From: Halictus rubicundus
Lineage: Eukaryota; Arthropoda; Insecta; Hymenoptera; Halictidae
DNA: 64,000 nucleotides
Assembly (NCBI RefSeq): GCF_050948215.1
Contig: NC_135153.1
Coordinates: 10,630,058-10,694,057 of the forward strand
Reading direction: 5' to 3'
Below the pieces are notes generated by a model. The model was not told the DNA's origin. It worked only from the letters and a program-made list of their open reading frames with translations, and ran no database searches. The first letter of the stretch is position 1. Each line of letters starts with the position of its first letter. Positions 48,757-60,061 of this stretch are shown in pieces. A program made the position numbers and the translations under genes.

Positions 48757-49325
48757 CGAGAAGATCCACGCACACAGCCGCGGCGTTGATGAAGGTTCGC
48801 CGCGTTATAATTCGCCTTGTTCTCTTCTCATTGTATCGTGAACCGTGAACACGCCTATCAGCGGAACGTGGAAACGCGTTCCAATGTAGGAAATAAATAA
48901 TGTATCATCTTGCGTCTTTCTTCGCCGCGTCTCGTTTCCTCGCAGCAGCGGCGCGGCGCGCGTGAATTATCGTTTCTTCTCGAGCCGTGGTACGGTCGCG
49001 CGAGCGTTGACTCGAGAATCATTATTTGCATTGTTATTTTAGAGTATTCGTTTAAATGTTAGAGTATTATTTTTTCTAGTATTCGAAGGCTAACTTAAAG
49101 CGAGAAAATTAAACTTTTACCCGCAATTAAACTGAATAGAATGGCGTCATAAATTATTTCTTTTCGGAACCGTCGTACATACGGTCGCGCGAGATTTCAC
49201 TCGAGAGTCTTTCACGTTTCAAGCGGAATCGTAAGCGTTTAACTTTTGCTTTTTGTTGTCCGAACACGAGGTAGAACGTGTCAGGGCGCGTAATAACTTC
49301 GTTGGCTTCCAAGAAACGTATCGTA

Positions 49326-49520
49326 GGGTAAGGAACCTAATTACTGTGCCTGTATTAATTATAGTTGTTTTTAAAACATAATGAATAGTAAAAAAGAGAT
49401 ATTGAATTGTTTTCTTCAAAATCAGTTAATACATATATGTCATATATCTCTTCTCTAATATTCATTATGCTTTAAAAATAAGTATAATTAATATAGGCAC
49501 AGTAATTGGGTCCTTTACCT
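49326..49520. mobile_element. Intact palindromic MITE, about 195 bp
   Basis: Left GGTAAGGAACCTAATTACTG and right, reverse complement, GGTAAAGGACCCAATTACTG. The inverse relation continues nearly to the centre (AGAGATAT / ATATCTCT). Related to the interrupted copy 1 kb upstream. Confidence 0.8.
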
Positions 49521-49750
49521 TAGCCCCAGAAAATGAATTCTAGCGCGTGGACTGTCGATGATTTCGTACCAGCTCGAACAATCTTCGTTAAAAATTCTTG
49601 TTAAAACTGTATTAACATACGCGTGGAGAAAAAATACGACATTTTCATCGAAATAAGTTTGTTAATAAGAGGTGTATAGCAGATCCGATTTTTCTTCCGA
49701 AAGTTTTAATAAATCGGGATCCAGGATAGGCATAGGTGTAGCAATTATTC

Positions 49751-49775
49751 CGTTACGTTACGTTACGTTACGTAA
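49751..49775. repeat. (CGTTA)n pentanucleotide microsatellite
   Basis: CGTTA repeated four times and followed by CGTAA. Confidence 0.9.
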
Positions 49776-50426
49776 CCGTGTGTTCGAAGTTGGACGCATC
49801 GTTGAAGACCAGCTGGTTGTAAAAGAATGTTGTAACGGTACAATCATTTTTCGGTTGCCAATTTCTCAGCTTCAGAATTTGTTTACATAAATTTTTATTT
49901 CGAGCAATTGCGTGGAAAGCTGTGCGAGAACAACGTTCTATTTGGCTTTCACTTCTGACAATCGTCGAAGGAATCTTTAACTCTGCAGAAAAATCGGCGA
50001 TCTAATCGAATCGTGCGAAAGAAACGCGCGCAGACACGTGTTGTTCTGGTCGAGGGTTTCTCGAAAGACGAAAACGAACGCGAAGAATCTACCTCTGATA
50101 TCGTGACGATATTGTATCGTGCCACAGTTGTACGTATACGTAGACATATAACAACAGCGAGTAATATCCTCGAAACAATTAACCTTGATGCAGCCGACCG
50201 GCTCTATTGATTATTGCGACACGATGAGAACACAGGAAACCTCTCTCATGGCACATTGTTGTTCGTCCAGAAATTGGGTCGATCATTAAATCGGCACCGT
50301 GTTATCTGAATGCTCGTGTCGCGCGGCACTCGAACAATCGATGCGTTCCTCGAGAAGGTCCGGAAAACAAACCGGATGTAGACCCTTCGCGTCGCGGACC
50401 AGCCAGCTAAATTTATCCGAAATTTT

Positions 50427-50700
50427 TAACCCTTCGCACTCGAAGCTACATTAACCCATTTGCATCATTAGCTTATATATACGCTCAATTTTCCTGGTCA
50501 CTATCACCGAAGCGTATATATATATACGCTCAATTTATTTTTTCTTATAATGCTGAAATATGAAGTTCTTTTACTTGTAGTCATTTTTGTACTTAAATAT
50601 AATAAAAAAAAAAGTTTAGTGTTAAAGGCCTTCTTTTCATATTTCCGTATGATGCAAACGGGTTAACCCCAGAATTTAGACGTTACCTCTAATCTAGAAT
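50427..50700. mobile_element. TTAA-flanked MITE (50451-50666) inserted in another TTAA-type element
   Basis: The inner element is bounded by TTAACCCATTTGCATCAT and its inverse (TTAACCCGTTTGCATCAT on the opposite strand), with TTAA at both edges. The outer sequence TTAACCCTTCGCACTCGAAG (50427-50446) matches the left end of the element at 63364-63607. Similarity to it resumes after 50666. Confidence 0.65.
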
Positions 50701-50887
50701 ATTTTCGTTAGACAACGGGTTTTATGCGTTTACGACAAAAGTGAGTACGTTTCATTTGAAACAGTGGAGGCATTAAAAGAATTTCAGAATATTAATATAT
50801 TGCCTTCAGCTCGTTAACTTTGTTAAAGAAGAAAAGGAAGGTCCCGCAGTGTCGCCAGATGAGGGGAGAGAGCACGAATCGAGGGGA

Positions 50888-50984
50888 AAAAGTTACCCCC
50901 TCTCCGCCAGTAGCGGAGTATGCACGACAGAGACGAAACGCGTCACGTGACCGGGTCGCGGCGGAAGCGTGGGGGAATAGCGCA
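50888..50984. repeat. Dispersed GC-rich element with CACGTG core, copy 2
   Basis: Collinear with 11328-11432: AGTTACCC, CTCTCCGCCAGTA, TGCACGACA, AAACGCG, CGTCACGTGA and CGCGGCGGAAGCGTGGGG. No gene start is recognised near this copy. Confidence 0.65.
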
Positions 50985-51318
50985 GTAGAAGGGGAAATTA
51001 GAGTGGGGGAGCAAGTCTTGATCTGGCGACTATGGTCCCCCGAGCATAAACGACTTGGCGGGCAACGAACCACGCCTCCTTTCCATGGTTCAGTCTATGA
51101 CAATATTTTTCTCGCTGACGTCACGTTGCCCTTAACTATGCTCGCGGGCATCGACAGGCGCCCTTGCCCGCCGCAAGGCTTGCTGAACGGGACTTGTGTA
51201 TACATATGATTACTGTTCTTTGCAATTGATGGCGACAATTTTTATTTTAGACAAAGATCCGCAGTCTATTTATTAAACACAAAGGTATTGTAGGTATTAC
51301 AGTGGTAATACAGTCTTT

Positions 51319-51354
51319 ATATATGTCTCTATATATGTCTCTATATATGTCTTA
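51319..51354. repeat. 12-bp tandem repeat, three copies
   Basis: ATATATGTCTCT repeated three times, with the last copy degenerate. Confidence 0.85.
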
Positions 51355-52760
51355 TATAGTAAAGGAATTATCCCCACTACCGCGGGGTATATCCCGTGAG
51401 GGGCCGCGAAGGTCGAGAGGCCTCGGTAAACATAATACGGCTCGGGTATGTCTTCTGGACGGTACACGACCCTGACATGACCAGTGTTGTTGACATATAT
51501 CGAGAGTTCACTGTATGTTGAATCGTAGTCATTTTTAGTGGAGCCTCAGAGGAGCTGAGAAACTTTTCTAGAGATGCTTTCGTGGAAAACGATTGAACAA
51601 ATTTTTTCGCTGAAACACACGGGACAAAAGGCGAATTCGCGGAGTCTATATCGATTGACGTTTGGTCTCGCGCGCACCAACAATATCGAGAGAAACAAGT
51701 GTCTGCCGCCGATTCATCGTGCATAGCGCACCGTGAGTTTCTCACAGAGTGCAAGGTTGAGCACGCTTGTCCGCGTATCGGCCGCGTATCTGAAGCTGAG
51801 AAAAATGGCGGAGGCTTTCGTTCCCACAGGTATGCAGACCCACAGCAGCACAGCACAGGATACGACTGTAATCCGTTTGGCGAGCGCACACGCTGCTACC
51901 AAATCTAATTAATCGCTAGACGAGCGCGTCCGCGGTTTTCCGTTAATTGGGAGGATCGTTGCGCTGGTGTCTAGCTTTGCGCTATTGTATGTGAATAATA
52001 CTAAGCATACGGTGCTGGGTTGCATAATGTCAACGTTGCGTTTCTCGTAAGAGGTCGCGTAAAGGGACGCCGGTATACGGCGCGGTAACGTGTCACGTAC
52101 GTCGGGCCAAATATGTCAGACGCAGGACACAGTGTCGGTAATTGGCCTGCCGCAATTGGAAACTCGGAGAAATTTGACACAGATTCGCGAGTCTTTTTTG
52201 TACCCCTCGCCGCCTTTTCTTCTTGTCCGTCCCGTATGAGGCGCATCCAATGTCAACTTGTTCGGCGGCTGCCGATCGCCGAAGACGCGCGGTCCTCGAA
52301 CGGCGTCGATTCGGCGTTACTCTTCCATTCGTTTATTCAAATTCCAACGTGCTGGTTCGTTTCGAACACATTGGACTTCGCTCCTAATAGAAATAGCTAG
52401 ACTACGGAATTTTATGGGCGAAAAAAATATATTTGCATCGATCGCAGGAACCAAATAGAAATTTCTTTCTCCTTTTAATTATCTCATTAAGCTGAAACGA
52501 ACCATAAAATTTCTTAACCAGTTAAGCGCGTTTGACGTGTATACACGTCAATCCAAAACTCTATTGCGGTGCGGTTAGCGTTAATGAATTGTTAATTTCT
52601 TATCGAATAAAAATGTAATTCTTTCTCATTTTGCTTTACAATTTTTCGTAAAATTGATAATAGTATATTCGTCATTGCTTGATTTTAATTCCGCGCCGTG
52701 AGGGATTTTTAAAATTAAACTCCGCAGTTAACTGGTGAAAATTGATCGGATGTTAAAATA

Positions 52761-54036
52761 TTAGGGGTACCCATAAGTAATCAATTATTTGCAAAGAATT
52801 TGTTTTGCCTTCAGTTCTGTACCGATCGTTGAAGAGGAAATACGTATTCTTTTACAATTTTCGGTAAAGCAGCCTGTGTTCAAAATATTCTAAAAAGTAT
52901 AATTTTTTTTTACAACCCTGTAATATAATGGCGGCGTCCGTACTTTCCGAGGATCATATTCGTCATTGCATACTTTTTCATTTTCATGCGGGATTTAATG
53001 CAACGGTAACAACAAAGAAAATTTGCGATGTTTATGGAGATGTATTGAAGGTCAACAAGTGTCAACGTTGGTTCAGAAGGTTTGCTGCTGGTGATTATGA
53101 TCTCTCTGACAGGCCTCGAAGTGGACGACCAGTTGAATTTGATAATGATACCCTAAAATCTCTAGTGGAAGCTGATCCAAAATTAAGTACACGAGAATTA
53201 TCGAGAAGCCTTGGGTCCACATGGTCAACTATACAAAGGCACCTACACGAAATGGGAAAGGCATATAGGCAAGGAATATGGATACCGTATCACTTATCTG
53301 AGACCAACAAGAATATTCGTCGATCAATTTGCACTTCATTGCTATCCAGATTTCGTAGAGATCTATTTCTTAGCAGAATCGTTACCGGAGATGAAAAATG
53401 CATTCTTTATGATAACATAAAGCGTTCCAAGAAATGGCTTTCTGTAAATCAAACCGCAATATCAACCCCTGAACCTAGCTTATCGCTTAGAAAGGTGTTA
53501 CTGTGCATTTGGTGGGACTGTCGTGGCATAATTCACTTTGAGTTGTTGAAACCTGGAGAAACAGTTACTGCTGAGTTGTATTGTCAACAATTACAACGGC
53601 TGTATTCAGAACTATTGAAAAAGAGGGCATCTTTAGTTCCCAGAAAAGGTGTAATACTGCAAATTGACAATGCCCGGCCCCATACAGCGAAACTCACTCA
53701 GGAAAAAATCAAAGAATCGCTATGGGAAGTTTTACCGCACCCCCCGTACTCACAGGATATTGCTCCCTCGGACTATCATCTTTTCAGATCTCTGGAGCAT
53801 TATTTAAGAAATAAAACATTCACTTCTGTAGAAGATGTAAGGAGGCACCTTAAGTCATATTTTGCTTCACGAACCCTGGGTTTCTATAAGAGGGGGATTG
53901 AAAATTTACAGGAAAGATGGCAAACTGTCCTTGATAATGATGGAGATAATATAATAAATTAAGGAATAAAAACTTGAATTTACTATAGAGTTTGTTTTAG
54001 ACTTCAAAATAATTGATTACTTATGGGTCTCCCTAA
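52761..54036 (+). mobile_element. Complete mariner element, 1276 bp
   Basis: Terminal inverted repeats TTAGGGGTACCCATAAGTAA (left) and TTAGGGAGACCCATAAGTAA (right, reverse complement), continued by TCAATTATTT in both. A TA dinucleotide immediately flanks each end, as expected for Tc1/mariner target duplication. The single intact transposase frame fills the interior. The near-identical ends and uninterrupted frame imply recent insertion. Confidence 0.93.
52928..53962 (+). CDS. Mariner transposase (DD34D), intact
   Basis: 344 aa, single exon, normal length for mariner. The N-terminal paired-like helix-turn-helix region includes CQRWFRRFAAGDYDLSDRPR and a second HTH near LSTRELSRSLGSTWSTIQRH. 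The linker motif WIPYHL (residues about 118-123) replaces the usual WVPHEL. Catalytic acids are Asp155 (IVTGDEK), Asp247 (LQIDNARPH) and Asp282 (IAPSDYHLF), giving exactly 34 residues between the second and third. The YSQDIAP motif stands for YSPDLAP. No stop or frameshift. The protein would excise and reinsert the element at TA sites. Catalytic competence is likely from sequence but not proven. Confidence 0.95.
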   Translation: MAASVLSEDHIRHCILFHFHAGFNATVTTKKICDVYGDVLKVNKCQRWFRRFAAGDYDLSDRPRSGRPVEFDNDTLKSLVEADPKLSTRELSRSLGSTWSTIQRHLHEMGKAYRQGIWIPYHLSETNKNIRRSICTSLLSRFRRDLFLSRIVTGDEKCILYDNIKRSKKWLSVNQTAISTPEPSLSLRKVLLCIWWDCRGIIHFELLKPGETVTAELYCQQLQRLYSELLKKRASLVPRKGVILQIDNARPHTAKLTQEKIKESLWEVLPHPPYSQDIAPSDYHLFRSLEHYLRNKTFTSVEDVRRHLKSYFASRTLGFYKRGIENLQERWQTVLDNDGDNIIN

Positions 54037-54706
54037 TATTTGAAAGCCATTGCAACTGTCGCGATGCGCGATATTGTCAAATGAGAAAGCTTTTTCACCA
54101 ACTTCGTATTCGATCGACCGAACGAAAATCGGAAATGGGGGGCAGTTTGACATTAGGTGCAAAGATCACAGTTGAAAAATTGCTACGGAGTTGGAGGTCT
54201 GCAGAAGCTGGAAAAGTGAAATGGTTGCGGGCCGCGAAAGTGGATCGTTTCCCTTTAGGGGCGGCTCGCCGCGTGACCTTAGAGGCTCGAGAGGCGTCGA
54301 TCGAAGGATCGATGGTGGCAAGCCTCCAAAAACGTTCGAAAGGCTGCATTCGCGACAGGAAAAAGAAAAGCGAAACCGGGGTCGCGATAGGTCGCGTATT
54401 CGATTACCATCTCCGGAGAGGACCTAACTTTTTAACGCTCGACTCGATATAGAGACCAGCAGAGTAAACCAATCGTTGGAGTACGCTGGTCGCGTTTCAG
54501 CCATATTCAAAATTGTTTCTCGAGTCCGCCGAGGCAACGAGACCGAGCAGAAACCTTAGCAACGCGGTCGTTTCTTTGTCGGAACAGCAAGGTCACGTTC
54601 ACGCGTTCGTTTCGTTCGTTTTACAACTGTTTCTCGTACCGGGAGAAATCACGCCGAATTCAGCAAACCGTGAACACCGTTGCCCACTTCGAACAACGAT
54701 TCGTCG
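54037..54706. other. Spacer between the mariner and hAT elements
   Basis: 670 bp of moderately GC-rich sequence. Overlapping frames on both strands show no family. It ends with the hAT target site duplicate ATTCGTCG (54699-54706). Confidence 0.5.
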
Positions 54707-55118
54707 CAAGGGCGGATCCAGCTTTGGCGCCAGGGGGGGGTCACATAGTCGTGGTCAAGTCAAGAACTTATAATTTAATTTTGATAACAATAGATACAAG
54801 TAAAAAGTAGGTATTTTATTAATGTACGTAAGTACTGTACTTAAAAATATTTATTCTTTATTGTACACTTGAAAAACTTAACACATAATAACTTGTACAT
54901 ATACACGTACATATTGCCATCTTCTCTTGAAGACATTCAGAGAAGCACTATCACGCACGGAATGAGGCAGCCTATTTATATTCCATAACCGTGGTGAATG
55001 ATTTGTCATAACAGCTAGAGGTATGTCGAGGGGTATGACGCAAAACTCCGCAAAAGTGAAGAGGTGGTACGACAAGGGTTTCCAACAAACAAAATAGAAA
55101 CAGACAAAATACATATAT

Positions 55119-58100
55119 TTAAATAACAAAATCAATTTTTCTTTTACGTCTTCTCCCGAAACGCGTTATTACGTCATTTACGTCAATGGGTACGTTTTTA
55201 TGAATGTGGAGAAGTGCCAGTCCGGTTAGGCGATCTTCAACCATTGAAGATCTTAGCCACGATTTAATTCTGCGCAACGTAGAGAAAGACCTTTCTGCTG
55301 TCGCTACACTGACAGGTAGTGTAGCCATAATACATAAAAATTTTCTTATATTAGGATACATATCGATGTCACAATTTAAAATAAGATCAGAAATCGACTG
55401 CGGTATGTCCTGGCTCCGCTGCCACGCCTGCCACTTCACCATCCACAGCCGATATTCATTTACAATGACAGAAAATGGAGTGTTATCTAGTAATAATGTA
55501 TAGTCGGTAGCTAGTTGTTTCACAGTTTCAATGTCTTCATTACTACATTCGCTTTTTGGCATGAAAACGCTTAGCTGAAACAAATTAAGTACATCAGGAG
55601 ACAGGCGGTCCTGGAGATCACTTATTATTGAATCTAGAAGAGGGATGTATATAGCTCTGCGGAAATACTCTTCAGCAGATTGAGCAGGTTGGTTATTGGC
55701 CCTATGTATTTGTTTTGATACTATTCTGGGGCATTTAATTTCTACATCTAGCTGCTCAGCTACTTCTTTAGCCTCTTCAAAAAGCTGTCGGTAGATTACG
55801 TCCACATTTTCTCTTTTATTTTGTAAAACACTTAAAGTATCATTAATAGCGTCCGTAGCTTTTTTTAAATCAATTGAGTTCGATTGCAGTATTCTGCTTA
55901 AAGATACAGTAGTACCTGAAAAATAAAAAGTAAGTGACTGTGACTGTAGTGCATAAACTAAGAATTTATAACTTAATATAAACGGTATGTACTCGTAGCA
56001 TAAAATATTAACAAAACAACAACATAATTTTAAAGTAGGTTTAGTATACTCGTATAAGTTCATTTGCCAAACAATAAGAAATAAAATAATTTAGGGAAGT
56101 ACCCACCTAATACATCACTTAAACAGATGGAGGATATAATAAAGTCAGAACTGCGCAATGTTTGCAGCAAGCAATGCGCATCATTGGCAGTTTTATTGTC
56201 TTGCCAAGCAGAAATCTTCTCCAAAGCGCTACAAATTTTGACTAAGTTGTCTCCTTGAAATTGAAGATGCCCATCATGCCTCTCTACCCAACGTGTCTCA
56301 CAAATACCTTGCATGGCAGCTCCGAGTTCTATTTTAAAAATTTCATGCCTCTTAGCGGATGCATTGGCAAATGCCACAACTTTTCTCATTGTGCCAGATG
56401 TATTGCGACAGGAAACTACTTTGGATGATCTTGCCAATGAGTTATTGAGCACATGGTTGTTGCACGGGCAACGTTTAGCATGAATGGCTATTTTCATCAA
56501 TTCTTGCACTGCACCTTTTGTATCTGATGCCATAACCGAGCAGCTGTCAGTTCCAATACCCACACACCAAGATAAATCTAAGTTAAATTTGGTACACAGA
56601 TTTTCAACGATTTTCGCCAAAGCTACACCTGTCAATCGAGGCTCTATGTCACCTGAATTGTTGTCTTCACGTCTAAGAACATCGTAGGTATCACAAAAAG
56701 TCACAAAATGTTCCTTAATAACGCCATCATGCAAATATCGGAATGATAGGCTCAGCTGTGAGATATGTGATATATCTGTTGTTTCATCGAACAAAATTGA
56801 AAAATATTTAGCTTCCCGCACATTCTGTAAAATGTTTTCCTGGATGATTTCTGCGCAAACATCTATCAACTCATTTTGTACAGTCTTGCTGATGTACGTG
56901 GCGTTGGATTTTGAAGATTCTAAATGTTGCTGCAATGCAATATCGCCAGAATCAATACGGAATTTTAAAAGGGCTCTAAAATTCCCTTCATCGGCTACTA
57001 CGCTGTCATAGTTCAGCAATTTACCATCGTCGCGATGGCCACGTAACGATATATTTTGATGGCCACAAAATATTATAGTTTTTACGATTGGTCGCAAACG
57101 TTCTCTATTTTCATTTATTTGTTTCAGTCTTTGACTATTTACTTGGTTCATTATGTTAATTTCCGGTTTATGAAAACTCAATAAAAAGTTCTTCCCTGCT
57201 TGGACAGCTAATTCGTGGTATTTGTTTCGCTGGTGTGTTAGCAGAAGACCATTTTCACCTAGCAAATTACCGAAAGCTTTTAATGGTTCTTTTACGAGTC
57301 GACATAAAGGTGTTTTTGTCTGTACACCACCTCCAGGAGCTACGACAAACAAAGCACAGTACTTGCAGTAAAGACCCTGGTCTTTATGCGACAAAACAAG
57401 CCAGTGAAACTTGTCAAGGTGAGACTTCTGAGCATATTTTTTTGTTTGTTTTCCTTTTTTATTAACAACACAATGCGGAAAAGTATAATTAGGGGGAGGC
57501 TGCCAATGCTTTTCAAGCAACATAGCTTTAGTTGAATCATTTATATTTTCCCCTATATAACAAGCAATATCTGAAGCAAACTTTGGTTGAGAAAGTGAAG
57601 TCTTTATCTGATCAGAATCAGAAGTCGATGTACATATTGTAGGCTGAATATCGTTAGTAACAGGAGAGCATGTTTTTTCTTCATCTATGGTTAATGTAGG
57701 CAATGTAGCTGTAGAAGCAGAAGCATCGGCAATACAATTATTTTCATCTGTAGTTGTTGTAGGTGAATTTTTCGAGTAAGCAATCTCAAGCCTTGGTTTC
57801 TTTGGGAAAAATGAATCTATTTTTTTTAATGAATGTTTCAATCCACCACTACCATCTCCTTTTCCCTTAGAATCACCCTGCAAGCAAATCCATGCAAATT
57901 TCACACCCCACAACAGACAACAGACTGTTGCAAATACATATTAAATATATATTCGCTATAGTACAGGCTGGTGGCGCAGGCGCATTACCTCACAAACAAA
58001 GCAAAACCATGCAAATTTCACACCCCACATCAGACAACAAACTTTTGTAAACATATGAGTTATAAGTACATAAAAACATAATAATATAGGTAGTTTTACA

Positions 58101-58119
58101 GAAACTGATTACTTACCAT
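55119..58119 (-). CDS. hAT-superfamily transposase with zinc finger and C-terminal dimerisation domain
   Basis: Three coding exons on minus: 58119-58117 (ATG only), 57877-56107, 55915-55119; 2571 nt, 856 aa, phases consistent. The long second exon has no usable early ATG of its own. The exon 1 donor is a strong GTAAGT directly after an ATG, which solves the start. Features: a Ser/Thr-rich N-terminus with a KKIDSFFPKKPRLE motif as in p52rIPK/ZMYM-like hAT proteins, a TTF-type zinc-finger region with CKYC at about 172-175, the RNase H-like core with FDETTDIS (Asp about 365) and GIGTDSCSVM (Asp about 445), CETRWVERHDGHLQF, and the hAT C-terminal block (LPVSVATAERSFSTLRRIKS) supplying the third acid. 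It is intact. Domestication is possible in this group, but intact ends and target duplication argue for a live transposon. Confidence 0.9.
57884..58060. repeat. Direct duplication in intron 1 of the hAT gene
   Basis: About 57 bp (CCATGCAAATTTCACACCCC, then ACAACAGACAACA...TTG) at 57884-57942 recurs at 58001-58060 with few changes, 117 bp apart. Confidence 0.8.
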
Positions 58120-59138
58120 TTCTTGAAATTAATGAATTTGCAGCTACAATTTTTAAGAATACTTATAAAGGTGTAGGAATAACTAAAAATTAACCGAACA
58201 CGTCTTTCGCTTTCAGCCACGCTATAAAGACTGACTGTCGCCCGTTGACCGTCGCGGGTCGCCGGCACAGGGCCACCTTCTTTTGTTTATTACAAACTCC
58301 GATCGTCTTTTTATCTCACCGGTCCGCCGGCCGTGGTGCGGTCCTAGGCGACCGGGTTTCATATTTTTTTTTTTTTTTTTTTATGTAATTACATAAAATC
58401 TGTATGGTGACAAAATATATAAATAAAATCATTATGTTCAATTAGTGGTCCACCAAAGTCCTGGAACCAGCTCAGGGGGTGGTCATGACCCCCATGACCA
58501 CCCCCCTGGATCCGCCGTTGATTCGTCGTTGAATCGATTCGATCACTGGGATATCTTATCTCGATTACAGATTCGATTTCCTAAAATGCTTTCGAGTCGA
58601 TAGCCTCTGGTAAAAACAAGTTATTCCTTTTCGGAGTATTGCGAGTAATGTTAACCTGTTATTCCCGGAACCAAATGGATGTTATCAATGTGTTTCTTGT
58701 CCACGGTTGATCACCGTGATCATTCGGACATTGTATGTATGTACCGGGTGTGCCGACTAAGTTAAGGTTCTAGTTCGAAACCTTTCTGGTAGGAAGGAAC
58801 GAAAAATACTAATTTTTGGATAAGACTATAATTGATCGCGTACAACGTTTCCTAGCGTGCTAGGTCTAAGACTCGGTGTTTCGAGTGGTGTCTAAGTGCA
58901 ATCTACCCGGAGGACCGCGAGTCTTCCCTACCTCTTCAGCGTTTTACCCCTATTTTTGGAGATTCTCAGGGTGGGCGGAACTAAAACTAAGTGCTTGAAG
59001 CGGGCCCAAGGATTCGCCAAGGCCGCACATGTTGGGCGATCGAAGCTTGGGTTTTTCCGCACATTTGGCAACCATACGTGCTACGGCCTGAAGCACCCAG
59101 CCGCGCTGAGCCCAGCAGACCCGACTAACTATGGATTT

Positions 59139-59385
59139 TTAACCCTTAACGGTCCGGAAGTGTTTCAAGTTTACTTGCCACCAGGTCCAAGCTATTTTTC
59201 ATACGAAGAGAAACTGTGGACTCAACATTTTTATGTCAAGCATAGAAAGGAAAATATTTATATTATAAATTTAAATATTTATATTATTAATTGATTTGAT
59301 TTTTGCCGACATGTACGCGGCATTGGACCCAGTAAGTAAAAGTGCCATGCCGCTTATATGGCGGCATTGGTCTGTTAAGGGTTAA
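59139..59385. mobile_element. TTAA-flanked MITE (piggyBac-like ends)
   Basis: Left TTAACCCTTAACGGTCC and right, reverse complement, TTAACCCTTAACAGACC, with TTAA at each extreme; 247 bp. A GCGGCAT motif repeats near the right end. Non-coding. Confidence 0.75.
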
Positions 59386-59414
59386 ACATTTATGGCAAGG
59401 GACTGCATCGAGCG

Positions 59415-60061
59415 CAGAGTTGGGCAGTAATTAATTACATGAGTATTTAATTACATCTTCAATTACATGGGCAAAAGTGGACTATAACTTCAATAAGCAA
59501 ACGGTTAAACGGTCCAAAACATCAAAATTAATGGTTTGAAAGAGCAATTACACTGAAGTAACTGTTAGACTCAATTACAATTACTTCTGGAAGCTAAGTA
59601 ATTGCACTTACTTGTAATTTAAATTTAAGTCTCAGCAATTAAAATTACATTGTAGTTGCAGTAATCGAATTAGAAATACTAAAAAAAATTTAGTAATTGA
59701 ACAAAAGTCAAACCGGCCGCATTTCCGCTCAACAACCTCTTGGGTTAAATAATTACTTTTTTTTAGTGCCATTTTGGCGTCAAGTAATTGCAACTCCCAA
59801 TTAGAGTGACTTGTAATTGCATTACAAATACTTGAAATTGCAGGGATAAAATTACAATTACATGTAATTGTAATTGGTAATTGCAATGAATTTGGCTCAA
59901 CCAGTAGTTATAATTGCGGACCACAATTACAGTGATTCATCAACTAATTGCAATCGCCAATTACAATTACACGTAATTGTAATTTTATTTCTGCAATTTC
60001 AAATTACAGTAATTGTCAAGTAATTGCAATTGTAATTCAAATTACGTTTTGCCCAACTCTG
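59415..60061. mobile_element. hAT-type MITE with AATTAC-rich interior, 647 bp
   Basis: Ends CAGAGTTGGGCAGTAATTAA and, reverse complement, CAGAGTTGGGCAAAACGTAA. It is flanked by ATCGAGCG and ATCGAGGG, an 8-bp target duplication with one change. The interior is dense in TAATTAC / GTAATTA steps on both strands and lacks a transposase. Confidence 0.88.

Larger units (their letters stand above)
47950..52760. other. Presumed first intron of the coiled-coil gene, repeat-rich
   Basis: 4.8 kb without a recognisable exon. It contains nested MITEs (48321-48617, 49326-49520, 50427-50700), a TA microsatellite, a GTTGACG cluster, a TTACG microsatellite, the second copy of the GC-rich CACGTG element and a 12-bp tandem repeat. 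A 170-codon frame at 51377-51889 (-) has no family I can name. Confidence 0.45.
54707..58520 (-). mobile_element. Complete hAT transposon, 3.8 kb
   Basis: Ends CAAGGGCGGATCCAG (left) and CAACGGCGGATCCAG (right, reverse complement) match at 14 of 15 positions. A perfect 8-bp duplication, ATTCGTCG, flanks both sides (54699-54706 and 58521-58528), the hallmark of hAT insertion. Subterminal GGGGGT-rich tracts occur at both ends. The spliced transposase gene is intact. A T run lies at about 58367-58382. Confidence 0.95.

Noticed and set aside
51377..51889. 170-codon frame on the minus strand
   Set aside because: No motif, no splice context and overlap with frames on the other strand; not enough to call a gene.
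58740..59136. Possible gene or pseudogene (frame at 58896-59294)
   Set aside because: Runs into the TTAA MITE at 59139 and has no recognisable domain.
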